Source: Lachnoclostridium phytofermentans (lineage in GTDB: Bacteria; Bacillota; Clostridia; Lachnospirales; Lachnospiraceae). Taken from it: a stretch of DNA of 5,439 nucleotides. The translations under genes were made by a program, and so were the position numbers. Of the stretch, positions 1 through 5,439 are shown in pieces. The notes beneath the pieces were generated by a model. The model searched no databases, was not told where the DNA came from, and worked only from the letters and a program-made list of their open reading frames with translations. The DNA lies in NCBI GenBank assembly GCA_003526525.1, contig DPVV01000388.1, positions 1 to 5,439 on the forward strand, in the 5' to 3' direction. Every line of letters begins with the position of its first letter. Within the stretch, counting starts at the first letter, position 1.

Positions 1-184
1 GGATAAGAACAATCAAAGAGTGATTCATTATATAAAAACAGATGAAGATCATAAACAAGTTGAAGTCATTTTGAATTGTTCTGAGGATAGTATTGTAGTT
101 GAAAGAAAAGGTAATGAATTATTTAGCCTATTAAATGAAGATACTATTTTAAAACCGAAAGGTGTTTTTATTCAGCAGATATAA
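1..184 (+). CDS. C-terminal fragment of probable GH13 alpha-glucosidase/alpha-amylase family enzyme (5' end outside window)
   Basis: An open frame runs from base 2 to a TAA at 182-184 and encodes the last 60 residues of a protein that begins upstream of the window. The piece has alternating hydrophobic strands (for example QVEVILNCSEDSIVVE) and ends in LKPKGVFIQQI. That pattern matches the small C-terminal beta-sandwich of GH13 glycosidases, where a strand with a conserved 'LN' step and a final 'L-P-x-G-V' strand are common. No catalytic residue lies in this piece, so the family call rests on the tail pattern and on the neighbouring malQ and phosphorylase genes. If right, it would hydrolyse alpha-1,4 or alpha-1,6 bonds in maltodextrins, probably in the cytoplasm. 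The reading frame is well supported; the product is an inference, and another enzyme ending in a beta-sandwich is possible. Confidence 0.6.
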   Translation, partial: DKNNQRVIHYIKTDEDHKQVEVILNCSEDSIVVERKGNELFSLLNEDTILKPKGVFIQQI

Positions 185-193
185 AAAAGCGTA

Positions 194-245
194 GTGAAAA
201 ATGCGAGATACAAAACTCGTACACAAGCGTGCTCGCGGTTTTTAC
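194..245 (+). terminator. Imperfect hairpin with A-tract/U-tract flanks; possible weak terminator or leader structure
   Basis: Bases 194-207 can pair with 232-245 over 14 positions. There is one A-G mismatch, G-U wobbles at 196/243 and 202/237, and a GCGAG/CTCGC core (203-207 with 232-236). The loop is 24 nt. The descending arm runs into a stretch of T (239-243), as in an intrinsic terminator, and the matching A run precedes the ascending arm, so it could act in both directions. The loop is long and the stem imperfect, so termination may be partial. The same GAG segment can pair instead with CTCG at 216-219, and TGCGAG (202-207) with CTCGCA at 274-279. The gap is otherwise without a gene, and I found no convincing -35/-10 pair for malQ in it. 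Confidence 0.4.
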
Positions 246-285
246 AAGTAAAAAAGATTCATTTTTAGTTACACTCGCAAGCTTG

Positions 286-291
286 AAGGAG
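286..291 (+). promoter_or_regulatory. Ribosome binding site of malQ (AAGGAG)
   Basis: AAGGAG lies 10 nt before the ATG at 302, a strong Shine-Dalgarno match that supports this start. It directly follows the 8-bp palindrome CAAGCTTG (278-285), whose GCTTG half could also pair with CAAGC at 224-228. Folding of the leader could therefore reach close to the ribosome site. Confidence 0.85.
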
Positions 292-301
292 AAAAAGATT
301 T

Positions 302-1753
302 ATGAGAGAAGCAGGAATACTATTACCTTTATCATCCTTACCGTCAAATCATGGAATTGGTGATATGGGATCCTATAGTTTTGAATTGATTGAATTATTA
401 AAAACGGGTGGCTTTCACATTTGGCAGATATTACCCCTTAATCCTTTGGGATATGGTAGTTCACCTTACCAGCCATACTCCTCATTTGCAGGTGATGAGA
501 TTTATATAAGTCTTGATGAATTATATAAGGATGGTTTATTAACAAAGAAACCGCCAAAGTTTCAAAAAAATAGTAAATCTGTTGATTATGAGAAAGTAAG
601 AAACTATAAAGAAATTTATTTAAAAGAAGCTTTTCTTAATTTTACAGAGGATTCTGATTATAAGGAATTTATAAAACAAGAATGGGTGTATCTTTATGCC
701 GTATTTCTTACACTAAAAAAGAAGAATGAATTAAAGTGTTGGAATGAATGGGATAAGGAACAGAAGGAATGGATAAGAACAAGAGAGTTTGATGTATCTG
801 TATATGAAGAAGAAATACGGTATGAAATGTTTGTCCAGTATATCTTCTACAAACAATGGATGAAAGTAAAGACTTATGCGAATGAAAATGGCATTCGAAT
901 TATGGGTGATATTCCATTCTATGTAGGAATAGACTCTTTAGATGTCTGGGCGAACCAGGAGTGCTTTTTATTAGGAGCTGATGGAAAACCGACATTTGTT
1001 GCGGGGGTACCGCCGGATTATTTTAGTGCTACTGGTCAAAGATGGGGAAATCCAATCTATAACTGGGATTATTTAAAAAAGCAAAATTATCAGTTTTGGT
1101 TAGACAGGATTGCTTATAACAGTAAACTGTTTGATATTATCCGTATTGATCATTTCCGCGCTTTCGATACTTATTGGAAGATACATGCCATCTGCGAAAC
1201 TGCTGTGGAAGGTGAATGGTTAGAAGCACCTGGATATGAAGTGTTTGACTTAATCGTTAAGAAGTTTCCAGAAGTTGAAATTATTGCAGAAGACTTAGGG
1301 GATTTAAGGGAAGAAGTTCATGTGCTTAAAAACCATTATGGATTAAAGGGAATGAAAATCGTTCAATTTACATTTGATCCAAATGAAAATAATAATAATT
1401 TTGAAGATACCCAAAATATGGTGATCTATACAGGAAGTCATGACAATCAAACGATAAGAGGCTGGTATTTATCTCAGGATAAAAAAACACAGAATGGGAT
1501 TAGAAAATCTCTTAAGAAATCAGGCTATGACGATAGAATCATCTCCAAACGATTTGTAAGACTTACGTTAGATAGTATTGCAGAAATGGCAATCCTGCCG
1601 TTACAGGATTTAATTAATTTGGGTGATGAAGCCAGAATTAATACTCCTGGTACACTAGGCTCACCTAATTGGGAATGGAAATTAGATAGCTTTCGTAAAC
1701 TTAAAAAAGAAATCGGTAATTTAAAGGAATGCATAATTGCTAGCAGACGGTAA
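302..1753 (+). CDS. malQ: 4-alpha-glucanotransferase (amylomaltase, disproportionating enzyme), GH77
   Basis: Cytoplasmic enzyme that moves a segment of one alpha-1,4-glucan onto the non-reducing end of another, or onto glucose, so short maltodextrins become chains long enough for phosphorylase. The 483-residue protein is the compact bacterial form, without the long N-terminal extension of E. coli MalQ. Visible GH77 landmarks are the opening REAGILLPLSSLPSNHGIGD (residues 2-21), LPLNPLGYGSSPYQPYSSFA (44-63), GDIPFYV (202-208) and GVPPDYFSATGQRWGNP (235-251). The catalytic set is complete: nucleophile D283 in RIDHFR, acid/base E330 in IIAEDLG, and transition-state stabiliser D381 in TGSHDNQT. 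The C-terminal LPLQDL and NTPGTLGSPNWEW (448-459) also fit the family. The ATG has a strong AAGGAG and the N-terminus aligns with the family start. The phosphorylase gene follows after 24 bp with no hairpin between, indicating one operon. Confidence 0.97.
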   Translation: MREAGILLPLSSLPSNHGIGDMGSYSFELIELLKTGGFHIWQILPLNPLGYGSSPYQPYSSFAGDEIYISLDELYKDGLLTKKPPKFQKNSKSVDYEKVRNYKEIYLKEAFLNFTEDSDYKEFIKQEWVYLYAVFLTLKKKNELKCWNEWDKEQKEWIRTREFDVSVYEEEIRYEMFVQYIFYKQWMKVKTYANENGIRIMGDIPFYVGIDSLDVWANQECFLLGADGKPTFVAGVPPDYFSATGQRWGNPIYNWDYLKKQNYQFWLDRIAYNSKLFDIIRIDHFRAFDTYWKIHAICETAVEGEWLEAPGYEVFDLIVKKFPEVEIIAEDLGDLREEVHVLKNHYGLKGMKIVQFTFDPNENNNNFEDTQNMVIYTGSHDNQTIRGWYLSQDKKTQNGIRKSLKKSGYDDRIISKRFVRLTLDSIAEMAILPLQDLINLGDEARINTPGTLGSPNWEWKLDSFRKLKKEIGNLKECIIASRR

Positions 1754-1766
1754 TTTTGACATAGGG

Positions 1767-1772
1767 AAGGAG
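1767..1772 (+). promoter_or_regulatory. Ribosome binding site of the phosphorylase gene (AAGGAG)
   Basis: AAGGAG within GGGAAGGAG sits 5 nt before the ATG at 1778, slightly close but within the working range. It lies in the 24-bp malQ-phosphorylase gap, which has no room for a convincing promoter plus leader, so the second gene is probably translated from the malQ transcript. Confidence 0.85.
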
Positions 1773-1777
1773 CAGGA

Positions 1778-4027
1778 ATGTTAGTAGAGATATTACAGAA
1801 AAAGTATAATAAAACTCTTAAGGAATGTAGTAACGAAGAAATATATTTTGGCTTACTAGAAATGACAAAAGTAATGGCTGAGAAAAAATATAGGAAAGAT
1901 ACGAATAAAAAGATTTATTATATTTCAGCAGAATTTTTAATCGGTAAGTTATTATCCAATAACCTAATCAATTTAGGGATTTATGATGAAATCAGAGAAG
2001 AATTAAAACAACATGGTAAATCCATTACAGAAGTTGAGAGCATTGAACTAGAACCATCCCTTGGAAATGGTGGTCTTGGAAGATTAGCAGCATGTTTCCT
2101 TGATTCTATAGCATCACTTGGACTCAATGGGGATGGTATCGGATTAAACTATCATTTTGGATTATTCCGACAGGTTTTTAAAGATTGTCTTCAGAAGGAA
2201 ACCATTAATCCTTGGATTACAGATGAGAGCTGGCTTATAAAGAGAGATAAATCTTATACAGTAAATTTCAAGGATTTCACAGTAAAATCAAAGCTTTATG
2301 ATATAGCTGTTACAGGTTATGATAATCGTACGAATTGGCTGCATTTATTTGATATAGAAACGGTTGATGAATCCATAGTAAAAGAAGGAATTTCCTTTGA
2401 AAAAGCAGATATCGAGAAAAACCTTACGTTATTCTTATATCCGGATGACAGTGATGAAAAAGGCGAACTTTTAAGAATTTATCAGCAGTATTTCATGGTA
2501 AGCAACGCTGCTCAGATGATCTTAGAAGAGTGCATCCTTAAGGGAAGTAATCTGCATGATTTATACGATTATGCGGTAATTCAAATTAATGACACCCATC
2601 CGACTATGGTCATACCGGAATTAATTCGCTTACTTATGGAGCAAGGCATTGAAATGGATGAGGCAATTGATATCGTTTCTAAAACCTGTGCTTATACGAA
2701 CCATACTATTTTATCAGAAGCGTTAGAAAAATGGCCTGTGAAATATCTAAATAAAGTAGTACCTCACTTACTTCCGATTATCGAAGTGTTAGATAATAAA
2801 GTAAGAGAACAATTTGATGATCCTACGGTAACAATTATTGATGAGCAGGAAAGAGTGCATATGGCACATATTGATATACACTATGGCTTTAGTGTAAATG
2901 GTGTTGCAGCACTTCACACAGATATCTTAAAACAAAATGAGTTAAACAATTTTTATAAGATTTATCCTGAAAAATTTAATAATAAAACCAATGGAATTAC
3001 ATTCCGTCGCTGGTTAATGCACTGTAATTATCCTTTAACTTCATACTTATCAGATTTAATTGGAGATGGATTTAAAAAGGATGCTAACCAATTGGAAAAA
3101 CTTCTGAAATTTAAAGAAGACACTACCGTATTAAATACCTTACTTGATATTAAATATAAGAACAAAAAAGCTCTTAAAGAGTATTTGTTCAAGACTCAGG
3201 GTATTGAAATTGATGAAAATTCTATCTTTGATATTCAGATCAAACGTTTGCATGAATATAAGAGACAGCAAATGAATGCTTTATATATCATTCATAAATA
3301 TCTAGAAATTAAGAATGGCAAAAAACCTGCAACTCCAATTACATTAATATTTGGAGCAAAAGCAGCCCCTGCTTATATTATTGCGAAAGACATTATCCAT
3401 TTGATTTTATGTCTTCAGGAATTAATAAATAATGATAAAGATGTGAATCCTTATCTAAAAGTAGTTATGGTAGAAAATTATAATGTAACATTAGCTGAAA
3501 AATTAATTCCGGCATGTGATATATCAGAACAAATTTCTTTGGCGTCAAAGGAAGCCAGCGGTACTGGCAATATGAAATTTATGCTTAACGGTGCTATTAC
3601 ACTGGGTACTATGGATGGTGCAAACGTAGAGATTGCAGAATTGGTTGGTGAAGACAATATTTACATCTTTGGTGAGTCCAGCGAAGAAGTAATTTCACAT
3701 TATGAAAACAGAGATTATGTTTCGAAAGATTACTACAATAAAGATGAAGAAATCCGTCAAATGGTTGACTTTATTGTAAGTGATACCTTAATGAACATTG
3801 GTAAAAAAGAGAATTTAGAACGCCTATTCAATGAACTAATCAACAAAGACTGGTTTATGACTCTGTTAGATATTAAAGAATACATTCAGAAAAAAGAAGA
3901 AATAATTGCAGATTATGAAAATAGAGAAAAATGGTCAAAAATGATGTTAGAAAACATCAGCAGAGCTGGATTCTTCTCTTCTGACAGAACTATATTAGAG
4001 TACAATCAGGATATTTGGAATGTATAA
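1778..4027 (+). CDS. glgP: Glycogen/starch/maltodextrin phosphorylase, GT35, PLP-dependent
   Basis: Cytoplasmic enzyme that phosphorolyses terminal alpha-1,4 linkages of glucans to release glucose-1-phosphate. The PLP-binding signature [13 protein letters not shown] spans residues 592-604, with the Schiff-base lysine at K600 (equivalent to K680 of rabbit muscle phosphorylase). Other landmarks in order: [13 protein letters not shown] (47-59), [20 protein letters not shown] (91-110) with the glycine loop that contacts substrate and cofactor phosphate, [12 protein letters not shown] (271-282), [14 protein letters not shown] (307-320) with the H377-equivalent H309, [10 protein letters not shown] (404-413), and [14 protein letters not shown] (487-500) with the phosphate-site K489, R490 and K495. 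At 749 residues it is shorter than the animal enzymes (about 840) and E. coli MalP (about 800). The N-terminus starts near the catalytic core, so the serine-phosphorylation segment of the muscle enzyme is absent. Adjacency to malQ and a sugar-binding protein favours maltodextrin as substrate (malP), but glycogen cannot be excluded, so the symbol is by family. Confidence 0.96.
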   Translation: MLVEILQKKYNKTLKECSNEEIYFGLLEMTKVMAEKKYRKDTNKKIYYISAEFLIGKLLSNNLINLGIYDEIREELKQHGKSITEVESIELEPSLGNGGLGRLAACFLDSIASLGLNGDGIGLNYHFGLFRQVFKDCLQKETINPWITDESWLIKRDKSYTVNFKDFTVKSKLYDIAVTGYDNRTNWLHLFDIETVDESIVKEGISFEKADIEKNLTLFLYPDDSDEKGELLRIYQQYFMVSNAAQMILEECILKGSNLHDLYDYAVIQINDTHPTMVIPELIRLLMEQGIEMDEAIDIVSKTCAYTNHTILSEALEKWPVKYLNKVVPHLLPIIEVLDNKVREQFDDPTVTIIDEQERVHMAHIDIHYGFSVNGVAALHTDILKQNELNNFYKIYPEKFNNKTNGITFRRWLMHCNYPLTSYLSDLIGDGFKKDANQLEKLLKFKEDTTVLNTLLDIKYKNKKALKEYLFKTQGIEIDENSIFDIQIKRLHEYKRQQMNALYIIHKYLEIKNGKKPATPITLIFGAKAAPAYIIAKDIIHLILCLQELINNDKDVNPYLKVVMVENYNVTLAEKLIPACDISEQISLASKEASGTGNMKFMLNGAITLGTMDGANVEIAELVGEDNIYIFGESSEEVISHYENRDYVSKDYYNKDEEIRQMVDFIVSDTLMNIGKKENLERLFNELINKDWFMTLLDIKEYIQKKEEIIADYENREKWSKMMLENISRAGFFSSDRTILEYNQDIWNV

Positions 4028-4055
4028 GTAGTTATCAATAACGAAGTAAAATGTA

Positions 4056-4134
4056 AAAACATGTTATGTTCAAAACGTGTTTAATAAAAATGTGCTATAT
4101 GTAAAACATGTTTTGTAAGGAACATATATGTTTA
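4056..4134 (+). repeat. Cluster of ACATGT-type palindromes, roughly 16-bp spaced; candidate operator array
   Basis: Four A/T-rich near-palindromes stand in a row: AAAACATGTTAT (4056-4067), AAAACGTGTTTA (4072-4083), AAAACATGTTTT (4103-4114, a perfect 12-bp palindrome) and AACATATATGTT (4121-4132, also perfect). A degraded fifth copy, AAATGTGCTATA, may sit at 4088-4099, which would give an almost regular 15-16 bp step. Palindrome centres are at about 4061.5, 4077.5, 4108.5 and 4126.5. They lie just upstream of the binding-protein gene's possible -10, where a regulator would bind. Because the units are mutually complementary, the RNA can also fold (4057-4065 with 4074-4082), but the stem is A/U-rich and has no G/C core, so I do not read it as a terminator. 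Repetition is directly seen; the operator role is inferred and the binding protein is unknown. Confidence 0.55.
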
Positions 4135-4144
4135 GGGCATTTTA

Positions 4145-4153
4145 TGATATAAG
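4145..4153 (+). promoter_or_regulatory. Possible extended -10 element (TGATATAAG) for the sugar-binding protein gene
   Basis: TG-A-TATAAG matches the extended -10 pattern TGnTATAAT at all but the last base. No good -35 hexamer stands 16-18 bp upstream; that stretch is inside the last palindrome. An activator-dependent or extended -10 promoter would fit. An overlapping alternative is TATGAT at 4143-4148. In AT-rich DNA such matches are frequent, so this is a candidate only. Transcription would begin at about 4155-4161. Confidence 0.35.
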
Positions 4154-4179
4154 TTTTAATGACGAAAGTCATCTTAAAA
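4154..4179 (+). other. 5'-leader hairpin with C(GAAA)G tetraloop
   Basis: TTTTAATGAC (4154-4163) pairs with GTCA (4168-4171) and TTAAAA (4174-4179) around a GAAA loop (4164-4167), with a 2-nt TC bulge at 4172-4173. An alternative register pairs ATGAC with GTCAT as an unbroken 5-bp stem. C(GNRA)G loops are unusually stable. There is no U-run characteristic of a terminator after it and it lies between the candidate -10 and the ribosome site, so it would be at or near the 5' end of the binding-protein mRNA. A role in protecting that message is inference. Confidence 0.5.
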
Positions 4180-4187
4180 TTAAATTT

Positions 4188-4194
4188 AAAGGAG
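4188..4194 (+). promoter_or_regulatory. Ribosome binding site of the sugar-binding lipoprotein gene (AAAGGAG)
   Basis: AAAGGAG lies 10 nt before the ATG at 4205, and a second purine block GAGG follows it closely. It fixes the start, which gives a textbook lipoprotein signal peptide. Confidence 0.85.
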
Positions 4195-4204
4195 AGGTAA
4201 ATTT

Positions 4205-4267
4205 ATGAAAAAGAAACTTGTTGGATTATTAATGGTTACCACATTAGTAGCTTCTTTAGTTGGCTGT
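4205..4267 (+). other. Lipoprotein signal peptide with lipobox LVGC
   Basis: Codons 1-21 give a lysine-rich start, a hydrophobic core (about residues 5-19) and LVGC ending at Cys21 (codon 4265-4267). This is the expected site for lipid attachment and signal peptidase II cleavage, anchoring the protein to the outer face of the membrane in a Gram-positive cell. Confidence 0.92.
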
Positions 4268-5439
4268 GGTAAAAAAGCAGAAACCCCATCAACAGATAAC
4301 GGAAAAACAGAAGCAACAGAGGCACCTAAAGCAACAGAAACACCTGCAAAAGCAGAGGATGTTACTTTAAAAGTATGGGCACCTGAAAATCAGATCAAGG
4401 ATGGAACAATGGATTCTATGACAAAATCCTTCCAGGCATTACATCCAGAATGGAACATTACGTTTACTATTGAAACACAGGGTGAAGATACAGCAAAAGA
4501 TGAAATCTTAAAAGATGTTGGAGCAGCAGGCGACGTATTCTTCTTTGCTAACGATCAATTAAATGAGCTTGTAAAAGCAGGTGCAATTGCAAGACTTGGT
4601 GGATCTACAGAAGAGATGGTTAAGACAACTATGGCTGAATCAGTTGTTAACACAGTAACAGTAGATAATGCTATTTATGCAATTCCTTTTACACATAACA
4701 CATTCTTTATGTACTATGATAAATCACTTTTAAACGATAATGATATTAAATCCATTGAAGGCATTATGGCAAAAGAAACTCCTTCTAATGTATACAATTT
4801 CTATTTTGAATCAGCAGGTGGCTGGAAATTAGGGGCTTGGTACTATGGTGCAGGTTTATCAATCTATGGTGATAGCCAGACAGATTTTGCAGCAGGTGCA
4901 AACTGGAACAATGCAACAGGTGTTGCTGTAACAAATTACTTAATCGATTTAATTAAGAATCCAAAAACAGCTTTTGATGGCGAAATTTCCTTATCCGAAT
5001 TAGCAGGAGATCATAGAATCGGTGCTTGGTTTGACGGTTCTTGGAACTATAAATTATACAAAGATGCGCTAGGCGATGATTTAGGTTTAGCAGTAATTCC
5101 AACATTTAATCCAGATGGTAATGACTATCAGTTAAAGAGTTTCTACGGTTCCAAAGCAATCGGTGTTAACTCTCATGCAGCTAATCCTGCTGTAGCAGTA
5201 GCTTTTGCTGCATACCTTGGAAGTGAAGAAATGCAATTACAACGTTTTGAAGAAACTGGTCAGGTTCCTACAAACCTTAAAGCTGGTGAATCAGCAGCAG
5301 TTCAGGCAGACGAAGTAGCTAAAGTTATTGTAGAAGAAGCTAATGTTGCATCTGTAATGCAGCCTACATCCTCAGAATTCAGTTCAAGATACTGGGCAAA
5401 TGCAGGTGGTATCGCTACTGAAATCAGAAGCGGTGCGTT
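4205..5439 (+). CDS. MalE-like maltodextrin-binding lipoprotein of an ABC importer (3' end outside window)
   Basis: Extracellular family 1 solute-binding protein that captures sugar and delivers it to an ABC importer. The frame stays open from the ATG for 411 codons to the window edge, so the C-terminus is missing, probably only a small part given the usual 400-450 residues. Residues 1-21 are a lipoprotein signal (KKK, hydrophobic stretch, LVGC lipobox, lipidated C21). Residues 22-52 are a Thr/Glu/Lys/Ala/Pro-rich spacer. The binding fold begins at VTLKVWAP (53-60). MalE-like landmarks are GDVFFFANDQLNELVKAG (109-126), AIPFTHNTFFMYYDKSLL (159-176), GAWFDGSWN (273-281) and TGQVPTN (351-357). 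The DVFFFA and IPF-T-tyrosine segments resemble maltose-binding proteins, and the malQ and phosphorylase neighbours support an alpha-glucan ligand; the exact sugar is inferred. The 177-bp gap with its own regulatory-looking sequence suggests a separate promoter. Permease genes are expected downstream. Confidence 0.92.
   Translation, partial: MKKKLVGLLMVTTLVASLVGCGKKAETPSTDNGKTEATEAPKATETPAKAEDVTLKVWAPENQIKDGTMDSMTKSFQALHPEWNITFTIETQGEDTAKDEILKDVGAAGDVFFFANDQLNELVKAGAIARLGGSTEEMVKTTMAESVVNTVTVDNAIYAIPFTHNTFFMYYDKSLLNDNDIKSIEGIMAKETPSNVYNFYFESAGGWKLGAWYYGAGLSIYGDSQTDFAAGANWNNATGVAVTNYLIDLIKNPKTAFDGEISLSELAGDHRIGAWFDGSWNYKLYKDALGDDLGLAVIPTFNPDGNDYQLKSFYGSKAIGVNSHAANPAVAVAFAAYLGSEEMQLQRFEETGQVPTNLKAGESAAVQADEVAKVIVEEANVASVMQPTSSEFSSRYWANAGGIATEIRSGA

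Noticed and set aside
241..275. Separate promoter for malQ (TTTACA at 241-246 as -35)
   Set aside because: No acceptable -10 appears 16-18 bp downstream (candidates are TTTTAG, TTTAGT and TTAGTT); TACACT at 270-275 is too far away.
1525..1734. Minus-strand open frame of 69 codons inside malQ
   Set aside because: It lies wholly antisense to the conserved C-terminal part of malQ, has no recognisable family pattern, and the malQ frame is fully explained by its motifs. It is a shadow frame.
4056..4085. Terminator after the phosphorylase gene
   Set aside because: The 9-bp stem 4057-4065/4074-4082 has only two G-C pairs plus a wobble and only a short U run (TTT, interrupted by A) after it. It is better explained as a by-product of neighbouring palindromes. 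No other strong hairpin with a U-tract was seen in 4028-4204.
4093..4101. Second extended -10 (TGCTATATG) within the palindrome cluster
   Set aside because: Only four of six bases match TATAAT and there is no -35. Such matches are expected by chance in DNA this AT-rich.
1..5439. CRISPR array, tRNA/rRNA genes, insertion sequences, or a novel defence or mobile system
   Set aside because: There are no regularly spaced direct repeats with unique spacers of CRISPR size, no tRNA-like cloverleaf, no transposase frame or terminal inverted repeats. Coding space is filled by ordinary carbohydrate-metabolism genes with intact catalytic residues.

Overview
This AT-rich window carries an alpha-glucan (maltodextrin/starch/glycogen) utilisation locus, all on the + strand. 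Low GC, strong AAGGAG-type ribosome sites, a lipoprotein signal on the solute-binding protein and the protein sequences themselves point to a Gram-positive Clostridia-class bacterium. It most resembles the Lachnospiraceae (Lachnoclostridium-like plant-polysaccharide degraders), but that placement is recognition from memory, not a database result.

Layout: 1-184 is the 3' end of a gene whose tail looks like the C-terminal beta-domain of a GH13 glycosidase (alpha-glucosidase/alpha-amylase type). A 117-bp gap (185-301) follows, holding an imperfect hairpin that may be a leaky terminator or leader structure. Then come malQ (302-1753, 4-alpha-glucanotransferase, GH77) and, after only 24 bp, a compact alpha-glucan phosphorylase gene (1778-4027, GT35). 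These two are almost certainly co-transcribed. A 177-bp gap (4028-4204) holds a cluster of A/T-rich ACATGT-type palindromes, a possible extended -10 element and a GAAA-tetraloop hairpin. The last gene (4205 to the window edge) encodes a MalE-like sugar-binding lipoprotein of an ABC importer and lacks its 3' end.

How the genes fit together: the lipoprotein would capture maltodextrins outside the cell for an ABC importer whose permease genes probably lie beyond the right edge. Inside, MalQ disproportionates short glucans into longer chains plus glucose. The phosphorylase then shortens the long chains to glucose-1-phosphate, and the upstream GH13 enzyme (if that call is right) would hydrolyse residual oligosaccharides. 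This is the well-known MalQ/MalP logic, and all three recognised proteins keep their family key residues.

I do not see a previously undescribed system here. The least explained and most interesting part is the 177-bp gap before the binding-protein gene, with its spaced palindromes and its 5'-leader hairpin.
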